From Juglans regia (lineage: Eukaryota > Streptophyta > Magnoliopsida > Fagales > Juglandaceae), in assembly GCF_001411555.2 (NCBI RefSeq), contig NC_049905.1:14260586-14324585 (forward strand): DNA of 64,000 nt, read 5' to 3'. The notes beneath the pieces were generated by a model. It had not been told where the DNA came from, did not search any database, and worked only from the letters and a program-made list of their open reading frames with translations. Positions 1 through 10,604 of this stretch are shown here, piece after piece; the first letter of the stretch is position 1, and each line of letters opens with the position of its first letter. The position numbers and the translations under genes were made by a program.

Positions 1-2098
1 ACATGCATAAATAACATGAGCATGAACATTAACTTATCTTTCACTTATCATAGGCCGTTACCCACTGTTGACCCCCGTGAGTTAGGGTTAGCGAATCTAA
101 AAAGATTCCGATTCCGCCCGTGGCCGCGGGTTGTGGAATCCATACATAAGGAAGACAATACTGGGTGCACTACCAGCATGTACGACCTGGCAATGCAATA
201 TGCCCATAACATAGGTACCGTTTTCATATCATAACATAGGCCGTTACATATTTTATCAAATCATACTTGCATACTTGTCATTTCATAGATTTCAAAAGAA
301 ATCACATACATACTTGTCATATCGTATCATAGATTTCAAACGAAATCGTATTCTTTCATAAATGTCGTGATACGTGTTTCATCGCATAAAATCATGATTT
401 TTCATAAATATTTTATGAAATAACTCTCTCCTAAAATCATGCATTTCCTAAAATAATTTTAGGAATAATCTTTCACTTAAAATCATGCATTTTATAAATA
501 ATTTTATGAATAATCTTTCACATAAAATCATGCATTTCATAAATAATTTCATGAATAATCTTCCACAAATAATCATGACTTTTTCATAATTTTATCATGT
601 TTTGGGTACGTAAAAAGGGGCTTCCAATAAAGGGCATACATGCATAATATCATTTATAAAAAGACAAACAGCTCACTGTACATACGCGTAAGGATATGAT
701 CATGCTACTTACCTTGCAATGCTAATCCACTATTTTTTTTGGCACGAAATCGGTCGCCTATAAAAAAATAAACACGTATTTTGCATAAATTTCTAATTAA
801 ACAAGTGATTCTATTTAAAAACCTAACTACTAAAATAGTCTATATTTTCTAAACCTAAACACTTCCCGACACTAAAATAGCCTTACCCGTTAGTCTTAAA
901 TAAGCAAGTATATTTTTGGAAAAATAACATACTGTACATGGGCATTTTGGGAAAATAAAATAGAGGGGCATTTTTGTAATATAACTAACCTAAAGAAAAG
1001 AATGGTTTACGGGTTGCATGATCCAGTTTACGCGTGAAAGGAAATGCATGCAATCGGGTAGGGTGCGATGCTCACCGAGAGAGGAAGCTGATGCGCGGCG
1101 GCTCCGGGTGGCTGGGGAAGGACCGGAGACGCGACTGGGTTCTCTGGGCAGTGGTGGTATGACGCCGAGAGGAGGAGAGCGGGAGTTTAGTCAAGCCGCA
1201 AACAAACCGAGAGAAAGAGGGGGACGACGACGGTCGTGGCTTACCGGGACGGAGTGGGTGCCACTGGGTTGTGCTGGTCGGCGGTTTCTGTGTGGTCGGA
1301 GAGGGGGTTCGGCGCCTCTTGAGGTGGCTACTATGGAGAAGGTGACTGCATGCTCTGTTTCGGACGTGCAAAAACAGTGGTGCGTCCGTGGCTGCTACGG
1401 CGTGCCTTGGCGGCTGAGGGTGATCCGATGTATTTTATGGTGGTCAGTGGTGGCGTCGGCGAGTTCTGTGGCTGAGGGTGGCCGGGCTGTGGCTTACGGT
1501 CGAAGAGCTCAGTGCTCTGTTTTTTGAGTGTGGAAAACAGAGGCGTCGCAAGTGGTTGCGTGCTTGTGCAGTGGCGCACGCGAAGGCTTGGCTGCGTGAC
1601 GATGGTGGAGGGCAGCGTCGAGGGCTTGTTGTCTGGGTTTGCATGGGGATAACGTGAGTTTGCTGTGTGAAGAAATCGACGCAGACCAACTCGGCAAGTG
1701 AGGTTATTTCTATGGTTTACGGTGGTCGACACGGAGAAGGTCTTGGGTGCAACTGGCCAGTGTGTGGACGAACTGTGGGGAGGAGGTCTGTGAAAGGTGC
1801 TCCGTGTGCGTGAGTGTATAAATAAATACAGTGTCGTGCAAGCGGAGGAAAAGAAAGGAGCCGTGCATGCGTACGTTTGATGCGTTAGAGGAGGATTTAC
1901 GGAGGAGAACTTGCGGCTTGCCATGCGTATGAATATATGTTTGAGAACCTAGAAGAAAACCCTAGAAAAAAAAAGAGACGTGCGAGTGCATGTGCATGTG
2001 ATGTGAGTGGATTAGATTTCGCGTTTGAAATTCAAAATAGAAGAAAAAAATCAGGTAAGAGGAGTTGTATCATCAAGAGGATTCAAGGGTTGGACAGA

Positions 2099-2129
<31 letters not shown>

Positions 2130-2189
2130 GAGCCTTAATAAAATTATTCAAATTTTATCCCTAAAAAAATATAGGGTCGGGTCGTTACA
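1..2189 (-). repeat. 3' LTR of the TR-GAG element (left end outside window)
   Basis: On the minus strand the LTR opens with TGTAACGACCC at 2189, right after a purine-rich tract, and runs left off the window. It contains several clusters of imperfect short repeats around ATAAAATCATG (about 380-600) and an (AAT)n microsatellite. Both strands show ORFs of 60-200 codons at 1018-1924; they lack domains and overlap each other, so I treat them as chance ORFs in a GC-richer LTR segment. Confidence 0.85.
2101..2129. repeat. (AAT)n microsatellite in the LTR
   Basis: About nine to ten uninterrupted AAT units lie 60 bases inside the LTR start. Its counterpart in the other LTR is lost in the assembly gap. 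Confidence 0.9.
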
Positions 2190-2190
2190 A

Positions 2191-2200
2191 TCTTCCCTCC
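2191..2200 (-). other. polypurine tract of the TR-GAG element
   Basis: The minus strand reads GGAGGGAAGA directly before the LTR start TGTAACGACCC at 2189. A purine tract next to the 3' LTR is where plus-strand DNA synthesis is primed in LTR retrotransposons. Confidence 0.75.
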
Positions 2201-2630
2201 ATATAAAAATTCCGTCCTCGGAATTTGCAAGAACTCAACAACCAACGTACTAATTCTCCACATTCTTTTGTTGACTTTATTCTAAATCCTTGGTCATTTA
2301 ATCAAACCTATTATTTCCTGACTTTTAATCCTTTGATATTTATTCTTACACCTCGCTAATTCTTCAAAATTGTAAGCCTCGATAATGAATACGATTACAA
2401 GCCTAAAAATAAAAATTCCGTGAAAAGTATTTAAAAAGAAAAATTCTCCACATGCAATAATAATCTCAAATAAATCATAACCTGAGATTCTCCAAAGTTC
2501 AGATCCTAATTCCTATAATTCATGCTAAGATTGAATTTCGTTACCTATAGCACCTATAACATTTCCAGTAGTCATCATGAATACCACAACTTACATAGCT
2601 AATACTCCAATCAATAACCAATATTTCTAA
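2201..2630 (-). other. non-coding tract between gag and the polypurine tract
   Basis: Here an autonomous gypsy element would carry about 3 kb of pol. Only 430 bp of AT-rich DNA without a useful ORF or pol motif is present. It may hold packaging signals, but nothing in the sequence identifies them. Confidence 0.6.
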
Positions 2631-3692
2631 TTAAGGAAAATAGTTACCAGTGTTCTCATTGGCGGGCACATCGGGGTCACGCAACTGTACCAAGGAGAAA
2701 ACTCGAGCTGGTGCCATATTCTTCTGTCCATCTCTTGTAGCTTGAGTAGTAGCTATGTTCTTCCTAGGACAGTCTCGAAGATGGTGTCCTTCCTTTCCAC
2801 ACTTGAAACATGCTCCGGTTCCCAACAAACATTTCCCTGCATGCCTCTTACTACACTTTCCACATAGGGGGAGCCATCCTGACTCGCCCTGTTGTGGTCG
2901 TTGTGCATTATCCTGACAATGCCTCTTATCCCTATGTGATGCTGGTTGGAGTTGTTGTTGCTGCTGTCGCTTTCTTTGATTATTGTAATCGATACTTTCT
3001 TGAATGTCTTCTTCAGCAATGGTAGCACGGGTGACTAGTTCTGTGAAACTCCGAATCCTGAGAGTACGTACACGCTCCCTAATCCTGCGATTCAGACCGC
3101 GCTCAAACTTTTCAGCTTTCTTTTCCTCATCTGGAATTAAGTAACTGTCAAAACGGGAAAGCTCCATGAATGTCGTAGCATACTGTGCTACCGTCATTGA
3201 TCCTTGAGTAAGATCCATAAACTGGCGAGCTCTCGACTCCTGAAGGGTTTGCGGGAAGAAGTGGTCTAAAAAGATTTTCTTGAAATACTCCCAAGTAATG
3301 GGGACTGCTTCCCCCAATTCCAACTGAACCAAAGCCCGAGTCGACTTCCACCATTTGTTTGCCATGTCAGTCAAATGGTAAGTGGCATATTTCACCTTCT
3401 GATCATCCGTGCAGTAAAGCACTTCTAAAATTTGCTCCATACGTTCAATCCAGCTTTCCGCGTCTAAGGAATTCAATCTACCATCGAAAGTAGGTGGGTG
3501 CTGGTGGGAGAACTGTTCTAATGTGCACCCTACTTGTGTGGTTCTACCTACCACCATATCACCATTGACCATCCTTTGAAAGAAACGTGTCGCTGCAGCA
3601 GCGAGTACTTCTGAATTATCATCTTGTACGCTATTGTTCTCAGAGGGGGGTACGAGTGGTCTTCTTCCACGAGGTGCCATTCTAACATGCAT
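2631..3692 (-). CDS. gag: retrotransposon Gag polyprotein, intact
   Basis: This 353-codon ORF encodes a Ty3/gypsy Gag, the capsid/nucleocapsid protein that packages element RNA in virus-like particles. A Retrotrans_gag-type core spans roughly residues 60-215, with the conserved features FDGRLNSLDAESWIERME, a WW pair after LTDMANK, and the LTQGSMTVAQYATTF block. Two C-terminal zinc knuckles follow: CGKCSKRHAGKC near residue 280 and CFKCGKEGHHLRDC near residue 300. A glutamine-rich linker (RKRQQQQQLQ) precedes them. The start could be Met1 or Met6 (MAPRGRR), and Met6 fits the family better. The ORF stops just after the nucleocapsid; in an autonomous relative protease would follow. No frameshift or stop interrupts it, unlike every other retrotransposon ORF in the window. 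Confidence 0.92.
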   Translation of the reverse strand: MHVRMAPRGRRPLVPPSENNSVQDDNSEVLAAAATRFFQRMVNGDMVVGRTTQVGCTLEQFSHQHPPTFDGRLNSLDAESWIERMEQILEVLYCTDDQKVKYATYHLTDMANKWWKSTRALVQLELGEAVPITWEYFKKIFLDHFFPQTLQESRARQFMDLTQGSMTVAQYATTFMELSRFDSYLIPDEEKKAEKFERGLNRRIRERVRTLRIRSFTELVTRATIAEEDIQESIDYNNQRKRQQQQQLQPASHRDKRHCQDNAQRPQQGESGWLPLCGKCSKRHAGKCLLGTGACFKCGKEGHHLRDCPRKNIATTQATRDGQKNMAPARVFSLVQLRDPDVPANENTGNYFP

Positions 3693-3900
3693 GTTTTAAC
3701 AATGTCAATCAAGATGCATTCAACTACTAAAAGAAAATTTATAACATACTTACTGCAGAGCAGAACTTGCCTTGGAGACCTTGGCCTAGACATTTATTTC
3801 CTTCATTCTCTATTTTCCAAACATTTTTTTTTTTTTTAAAAAAAATTTCTTTGCAAAAGTTTTTCTCTCTCTATTTTGAAAAGTCTACAGAATCTTTCAA

Positions 3901-3916
3901 CCTGGCTCTGATACCA
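3901..3916 (-). other. primer-binding site for initiator tRNA-Met
   Basis: The minus strand reads TGGTATCAGAGCCAGG two bases after the LTR end (ACA at 3919). TGGTATCAGAGC is complementary to the 3' end of plant initiator tRNA-Met and is the usual PBS of plant gypsy chromoviruses. It fixes the orientation of the element. Confidence 0.93.
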
Positions 3917-3918
3917 AT

Positions 3919-5525
3919 TGTAACACCCCGTTCCCGAAAAGACATTTTAGAATTTTCAAGGAGCCAGTGTGCTACTACTAAACTTAAATATAAAAAGCTT
4001 TTCCTTTTTAACAACGCGCCAGATACGAAAGAATTCCATAAAATAAAAAAAAAACTTCAATAAATACTGAAAATTTAAAATAAGGTCTGCGGAAGCATTT
4101 ATTAAAAAAAAATACAGAAGTCTTATGTGCTTATCAAATAATTTATTTAAACCATAGAAATAATCATAGCAAAATCTGTCTAGGCCTCAGCCTTGCCTCC
4201 CGGAGTCAAGTCCTGTCCTGCAGTCTCAACTTCATAAATGTCATCACCTGGGAGGGGTTTAAAAACATGGAAACAAACTAAAATGAGTCGAATACTCAAT
4301 AAGCAACACATCATACAGTAAACATAATAAACATAATGTGTCTTGGAAAGCGTGCGTATTCAAAAATACATGCATAAATAACATGAGCATGAACATTAAC
4401 TTATCTTTCACTTATCATAGGCCGTTACCCACTGTTGACCCCCGTGAGTTAGGGTTAGCGAATCTAAAAAGATTCTGATTCCGCCCGTGGCCGCGGGTTG
4501 TGGAATCCATACATAAGGAAGACAATGCTGGGTGCACTACCAGCATGTACGACCTGGCAATGCAATATGCCCATAACATAGGTACCATTTTCATATCATA
4601 ACATAGTCCGTTACATATTTTATCAAATCATACTTGCATACTTGTCATTTCATAGATTTCAAAAGAAATCACATACATACTTGTCATATCGTATCATAGA
4701 TTTCAAACGAAATCGTATTCTTTCATAAATGTCGTGATACGTGTTTCATCGCATAAAATCATGATTTTTCATAAATATTTTATGAAATAACTCTCTCCTA
4801 AAATCATGCATTTCCTAAAATAATTTTAGGAATAATCTTTCACTTAAAATCATGCATTTTATAAATAATTTTATGAATAATCTTTCACATAAAATCATGC
4901 ATTTCATAAATAATTTCATGAATAATCTTCCACAAATAATCATGACTTTTTCATAATTTTATCATGTTTTGGGTACGTAAAAAGGGGCTTCCAATAAAGG
5001 GCATACATGCATAATATCATTTATAAAAAGACAAACAGCTCACTGTACATACGCTTAAGGATATGATCATGCTACTTACCTTGCAATGCTAATCCACTAT
5101 TTTTTTTGGCACGAAATCGGTCGCCTATAAAAAAATAAACACGTATTTTGCATAAATTTCTAATTAAACAAGTGATTCTATTTAAAAACCTAACTACTAA
5201 AATAGTCTATATTTTCTAAACCTAAACACTTCCCGACACTAAAATAGCCTTACCCGTTAGTCTTAAATAAGCAAGTATATTTTTGAAAAATAACATACTG
5301 TACATGGGCATTTTGGGAAAATAAAATAGAGGGGCATTTTTGTAATATAACTAACCTAAAGAAAAGAATGGTTTACGGGTTGCATGATCCGGTTTACGCG
5401 TGAAAGGAAATGCATGCAATCAGGTAGGGTGCGATGCTCACCGAGAGAGGAAGCTGATGCGCGGCGGCTCTGGGTGGCTGGGGAAGGACCGGAGACGCGA
5501 CTAGGTTCTCTGGGCAGTGGTGGTA
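3919..5525 (-). repeat. 5' LTR of the TR-GAG element (truncated by the assembly gap)
   Basis: The part from 4368 on is collinear with bases 1-1158. The LTR ends (minus strand) at 3919 with GGGGTGTTACA, beside the PBS. The remaining ~1 kb that should run right to a TG start is replaced by N at 5526, and the sequence after the gap is an unrelated element. Confidence 0.88.
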
Positions 5526-5625
5526 NNNNNNNNNNNNNNNNNNNNNNNNNNNNNNNNNNNNNNNNNNNNNNNNNNNNNNNNNNNNNNNNNNNNNNNNNNN
5601 NNNNNNNNNNNNNNNNNNNNNNNNN
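5526..5625. other. assembly gap of exactly 100 N
   Basis: A round-number N run normally means a gap of unknown size. It lies inside an LTR, and the flanks belong to different element families, so at least the missing LTR end (about 1 kb) and the left part of the next element are absent. Confidence 0.97.
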
Positions 5626-8068
5626 ATCACTTCTTTATAAGTCATGGATCAAGAGGTTGATCAAAACAAGTTAGAAACAAAATTCTGTTTGAACTTAGAA
5701 GAGAGACCAAAAAGTTCAAGTATGGTTTTAGTGATTTTGATGACTTTTGTTCATGATTCAAAACATGATTATTCTTAAGAATATGTTATGAGTGTAGTAG
5801 AAGAAAAATTTTAGTTTAATCATGAGTTTTGAGATTTGAAAGAATTACAACAAAAAGCAAAGGAAATAGCCTTTGTAAGTTTCGGCCATATAGAGTTTTG
5901 ATGGTTGTGTTTAGTTTTAAATTTTTTTGAATTGATATTTGAGCTTAGGATAAAATTTACATTAGGTATGTAAATTTTGGTGATTTTTGGAGTTAGGATG
6001 CAAAATCCTTAAGTTAGGGGTAAAATGGTCATTTTCCCACATGTAGAGGGTAAAATGGTAATTTTACTCTAAATTGATATTTTTCCATATTCCTAATTGT
6101 TAGTGATTAAGTTCTAATTTTTAGAAATCACTACTTTCAGTTTCCCGTGATCGCACTTGAGTTTTGTCTCGAAGCGCGAAGATCGAGGTAAGTTAGCTTT
6201 TAACTTACTATCAATTTAATGTGTATGTGTGATAAGTAGGGGAACTAAATTGTATGTATGCATGTTATCATATGTGCCATGCCAAGTCATTACATATTTA
6301 TCTGTTACACAGAATTTATTCTGTCATGAATTATTCATCTGTTACACAAGATATTCTGTCACGTATTGCTATACATGCTATACATTGCAAGTATGTCATG
6401 TTAAGTTAAGTATGCCATCTGTTACATGTATTTTTTGTCATGTAATATTCATTGTCACATGTTACGCCACGTTAAGAAATGTTGTCTGTTATATGGTATG
6501 CCATGTTACGAAATGTTGCATGTTACATGTATGACATGTTATGAAATGTTCTCTGTTACATTTATGTCTCGAAGTATGTCATGCATGTCGTCCTACGTTC
6601 ATGTCACGTTATGTTACGTCAAGATTTCTGTCTTTTATGTCACGTTCATGTTACGTCACGTTACGAAATGTCATGTCTGCCAGTTAAGTCATTCATGTCA
6701 ATCACGTCCCTAAGCGCTAGGATAGGGTAATATCCTAGTGGAACTCCTTTGTTCACGCTAGAGTGTCTAAATAGGTGTGAAATTCCTTGGGTTGACGAAG
6801 TACAGTCAACAGGTTGCGAATGGGGCCTAATTAGCTGGTCACCGGAGTGCGCCAGGCACTAACGCCGATGGTGCCACACATTATGTTATGTGTGTCCACA
6901 GCAAGTGTGGCACAAACAGATAAGTCATGGGGCCACAACAACTGTGGAGCATGAAGTATGGGGCCACAACAACTGTGGAGCATACACTACGTGAGACACA
7001 GTAATTGTGACACGTAGAATACGTGGGGCCACAACAACTGTGGAGTACGTATTAACGCACTCACAGCTGGTATAGAAATCTGTGATGTGATGCGGTAATC
7101 GGCAGGGACACACGGCTCAAGGGGACCTGTGTAGCACCCATATGGTCACGTTAATGATTAAGTTTATTGAATAAGATTCCAAGTTCAAGTCATGTTTCAC
7201 GTTATGTTACGTTCAAGTTTACGTTCACGCAATCATGGTAATCCCATGAGACAAGAATATGTTTCAAGTTCATGTTATGTTCTATTCACGTTCACGTTAT
7301 GTTCCAAGTTCATGTTATGTTATGTTCACGTTTACGTTATGTTCCAAATTCACATTTATGTTATGTCATGCTCAAGTTCAAGTTCAAATTATGCATGTTC
7401 ACGTTCATGTTATGTTTCAAGTCCATGTTATGTTTCAAGTCACGTTCATGCTAAGCTTCAGTTTCAGTTTAAGTTATGCCAGTTATGTTATGTTGTATGT
7501 CAAGTTATGCCATGATTACTTATGATTTGATTTTGCATTCATGCTTTTACTGCCATGCATGCATCATTAACCTGTGTGGAAGTTTTCTGTTAACTTGCTG
7601 AGATTTGTAATCAAATCTCACTATGGTAGTCCCAACTACCATTCCCCCCGAATGGTAGATTTTGTTATAGGATCTGAAGGAGAACCGGGAATCGACCAAC
7701 TGGAAACGGCTGACTAAGCGATGGTGCGACGTAGATGGTATTACAATAGTTACCTCAGATTACTACTTGTATTTGTGGAGTTCAATCTCCAGCACTCTTT
7801 TGATCACAACCTTATGGACTATTATTGTGATCTTAGTTGTTTAGTATGTCGTTAAGTATGGAGTATGTTTTAAGTATTTGGGATATTTTAGTTTGGTGCA
7901 TATTATTGCTAAAGAAAAAAATTATCCGTTGCGAATATTGCATAATGCTATATGCATGTTAGGAATATTGCATCTTATATGTCATGAACGGGGGCAGGTA
8001 ACCTTGTGTTGCATGTCTCGACACTTCAAATGTCCTTCCGATCCCAAGCGGAATTTGGAGGCGTCACA
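5626..8068 (+). repeat. LTR copy 1 of family A (partial, left end in gap)
   Basis: The sequence matches the right half of LTR copy 2 (to 15211) and of copy 4 (to 26132) and ends GGCGTCACA directly before a PBS. From about 6200 onward the match to copy 2 is close. From 5626 to about 6150 it is clearly more diverged and lacks roughly 170 bp present in the other copies, so this LTR looks mosaic. It includes simple-repeat tracts built from variants of TTCATGTTA (6240-6710 and 7180-7510) and three GGGGCCACAACAACTGTGG units. ORFs such as 7192-7515 come from these tracts and are not genes. Confidence 0.85.
6931..7045. repeat. palindromic CCACAACAACTGTGG repeats in LTR copy 1
   Basis: Three units of GGGCCACAACAACTGTGGAG begin at about 6930, 6961 and 7025; a degenerate unit (GACACAGTAATTGTGACAC) lies between the last two. 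Each has 5-bp inverted arms, CCACA and TGTGG, around a 5-base spacer. The same cluster is at about 14067-14185 (copy 2) and 25026-25105 (copy 4, which lacks one unit). Confidence 0.85.
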
Positions 8069-8071
8069 GGG

Positions 8072-8083
8072 TGGTATCAGAGC
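8072..8083 (+). other. primer-binding site (initiator tRNA-Met) of family A, first internal region
   Basis: TGGTATCAGAGC starts three bases after the LTR end (CACA at 8068). This gives a plus-strand orientation. Confidence 0.92.
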
Positions 8084-8233
8084 AATACGTCTCTCGGATT
8101 AAATCCACATGTCCTTGGGAAATGCACCAAATATTAGGCTTGAAATTGTAGTCTTCATTAGGCTTGAATTTCTTGAAGTATAAGAGATAGTATGTGGTTG
8201 TAACACGTGTACTCATGTGATTTAGGAAGTGAC

Positions 8234-9246
8234 ATGACTCGAGGTAGGATACGTCAAAACCCTAAGGGAGTCGCAAATTAGAATAATCAGAATCCCCTGA
8301 TGGATGGAGGATTAGCTGAAGCTGTACGTTTGTTGACTGACATGCTTAGACAACAGCAACATCAGCAAGCACATGTACCTAGACCCAAAGTCAGGGATTG
8401 TTTGTGTGAGAAGTTCTTGATCCATCGTTATCCAAACATTTCTGGTAATGAAGAGCCACTAAAAGCCGAGAAATGGATTATGGATCTCGAAAGGACATAC
8501 GAGATCTGTGGATTTACTGAGGACCATAAGGTTCTATATGTTGTATACCTATTCTAAGGAGAAGCTGGACTATGGTGGGGTACACAAAGGCAGCTTCTAG
8601 TTAGGGAACTAGGAAGTTTGGATGCATTGTCTTGGGAGAGATTTAAGGAAGAGTTGACAACAAATTCTTCCCAGATTCTGTCAAACAGCTAAAGGCGCAG
8701 GAGTTTGCAACTTTAACTCAAGGCAGTTTGACCGTAGAGCAGTACGCCGCTAAGTTTATGGTGTTTGGAAGGTTTGCACCACACTTGATTTCTACTGAAA
8801 GGATGCAAGCAGGAAAGTTTCAAGTTGGACTTCAGCCATGGATCCGTAGCCAAGTAGCTTGCCTAAGAATAAAGAATTATCAAGAGTTAGTAAACGTGGC
8901 CGCGATAGCAGAGGCTGAGCAGAGAGGTCTAGCGATCGAGATCAATACCGAATGAAAGAGAACTTCATTGTATGCTACTGAAGAAAATCTAGAAATGAAG
9001 AAGATGTCTACTGGACCGGATAAGGGAAAAAGCATTGAGATTGGAAGCTCAATACTAACCACGTACCCAATATGTGGGATGTCAGGAAAGAACCATGGAG
9101 GCAAGTGCAAACTTACCTTAAGACTCTGTTTCAGATGTGGCCAACCTGACCACTTGATCAGAAATTGTCCCAAAAGAGGCCGGAGAAATGGAACTGTTCC
9201 CATTGGAGATTCCAAACCAAAGCCACGACCTCCACTACTAGCTTGA
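8234..9246 (+). pseudogene. gag: gag pseudogene, family A internal region 1
   Basis: Starting at ATG 8234, the frame meets a TAG after 15 codons (8279-8281), then continues as a recognisable gypsy Gag: the AEKWIMDLERTYEICG block near 8468, a second stop at 8555-8557 just before the GEAGLWW motif, a frameshift near 8650-8700, the LTQGSLTVEQYAAKF block at about 8714-8757, a stop at 8953-8955, and a zinc knuckle, CFRCGQPDHLIRNC, near 9127-9168. An upstream half-knuckle, CGMSGKNHGGKC, mirrors the gag at 2631-3692, so the two families are related. The lesions are shared with the second copy at 15377-16388. No intact Gag can be made. Pol is absent. Confidence 0.88.
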
Positions 9247-10604
9247 GTGTATGCAGGTACTTCCAGAGACGCAGATGCTGACGCCCTAGGAACTAAAGGA
9301 GTTGGCGTCGTCACTGGTATTTTTCTAAGAGCTCTATATTGTTAAGCTTATTTAAGGTTGATTTGATTGCAATTGATGGTACTATTGCAATATTGATACT
9401 TTGGGTAAGTTAAATCATTGAGGTTTATAACTTGTACGCAGTTTGATTCAAGCGAGGCCCTACTTTTAGTGATTGTGGTATTGCACGAGAGTTCAGTTCG
9501 TACTTTGAATTGTTACCAGGCGGTAAGAGTAACATTCCTCATTGGGAGTAATTTTATTCATACCAGGGTAGATATGTAATACCTTTTAGTAGTACGAGGA
9601 AGGATATTCAAGGTTGATGAATTAGTATCCCACGTATTTAGGGTTTGTTTTGATTATGAGGTTACAATGAAATTTATGTTCGGAAGAGTAAAGTGTGTGG
9701 AAGAAACTTTGGCCTTAGTAGGATTCACTTATGATAGTAGTTTTATCCAATCGCGAATAAATAATTTCTGGCAAAGCACCGTGTTTGTGGAAACCAGGAT
9801 TGCCCTTATATTGGAGACATTTATATGGGAAGTAAAATCTTGTCTTAAGGATTTACGTGAACAGTAGGATCAAATTCTTTGGATTAGAGTCAGAAAAAGA
9901 GGTAGCTCATGATGGATAGAAGAGCTATGTTAATCATAAGAGAGGAACTCTTGAGTTGAGGTTAATAGCTGATCATTTATCAAGGTACCACCTAGGAGGA
10001 GGAACGATTCGTGGTGATTATGAAGGAGTAAGCTAGTCCTAGGCAGATATAATTCCATGAGGAAATAGAGAATGTGAATTCAGTTGGGTATGGATTAAAT
10101 TCTTCCAAATTGAACTGCATGAATACTTGAAATTTTAGATTTAGAGAGTATGTTGGTACGACTTGACCTACCTTGTGGAAGGATTCCAGTACAAATTGTT
10201 ATGATTTGAGAGAGAGAGAGAGAGTTAAGAATGGTAGATATATATACACGTTGTGGATAATTCTTTGAATAGTGAAGAGAATAGTGATTTCTTTTAAGCA
10301 AGGATTCAGTATCCTGGAAGGTCAGTCTAGAAGTCATTAAGTTTTGGCAGTAATCTTTGGGATTGTTATACCCTAATGTTATAGTGATAGTTACTTTGTA
10401 TAACCATGTGATGGTTATAGATAAGAATAGTGTTGACTACGATAAGAAGGCATTACCACAAGAAGAACGAGACCTGCCCCTTGGGCGTGATGAGGCATCC
10501 AGTGTTGGGCAATAAGTTGGTAAGCAACTTCTTCTTTTGAGCGTATTTTATGTTTGTACTTACGTCGATTTCGATGACGAAATCTTTTTTTTAGGAGGGG
10601 AGGA
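9247..10604 (+). other. family A internal region 1, non-coding remainder
   Basis: No pol domain could be read in any frame. The last 40 bases (FDDEIF-like codons, then AGGAGGGGAGGA) match the usual end of chromovirus pol running into its polypurine tract, suggesting that this stretch is what remains after most of pol was deleted. A short (GA)n tract lies near 10209-10226. The ORF at 9667-9867 has no recognisable domain. Confidence 0.65.
10592..10604 (+). other. polypurine tract before LTR copy 2
   Basis: TAGGAGGGGAGGA immediately precedes the LTR start TGTAACAGCCCGC. The same tract is at 17730-17742. Confidence 0.8.

Larger units (their letters stand above)
1..5525 (-). mobile_element. gag-only LTR retrotransposon (TR-GAG type), minus strand, cut by window edge and gap
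   Basis: Bases 1-1158 recur at 4368-5525 with about ten differences counted by eye, most of them C/T or G/A transitions, so these are the two LTRs of one young insertion. Read on the minus strand the order is 5' LTR (starting beyond the gap and ending at 3919), primer-binding site, gag, a non-coding tract, polypurine tract, and 3' LTR (from 2189 leftward out of the window). The internal region is only 1,729 bp and holds one gag ORF. No protease, RT, RNase H or integrase is present. Elements with this plan are known in plants as TR-GAG. The gag resembles plant chromovirus (Tekay/Del-like) gag, so an autonomous chromovirus is the likely source of pol in trans; that part is inference. Summing the visible parts gives an LTR of roughly 2.6 kb. 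Confidence 0.85.

Noticed and set aside
1018..1924. Overlapping ORFs of 99-197 codons on both strands
   Set aside because: They lie in an LTR, overlap in opposite frames, have low-complexity compositions (Ser/Thr/His or Arg/Gly rich) and no domain.
6229..7525. Several ORFs with Cys/Tyr/Val-rich repeats (such as MLCYVHVYV-like text)
   Set aside because: They are translations of the degenerate TTCATGTTA tracts and recur in each LTR copy with changed frames.
8880..9314. 144-codon minus-strand ORF, also present at 16022-16456
   Set aside because: It is the antisense shadow of the gag zinc-knuckle region, which has clear family motifs on the plus strand.
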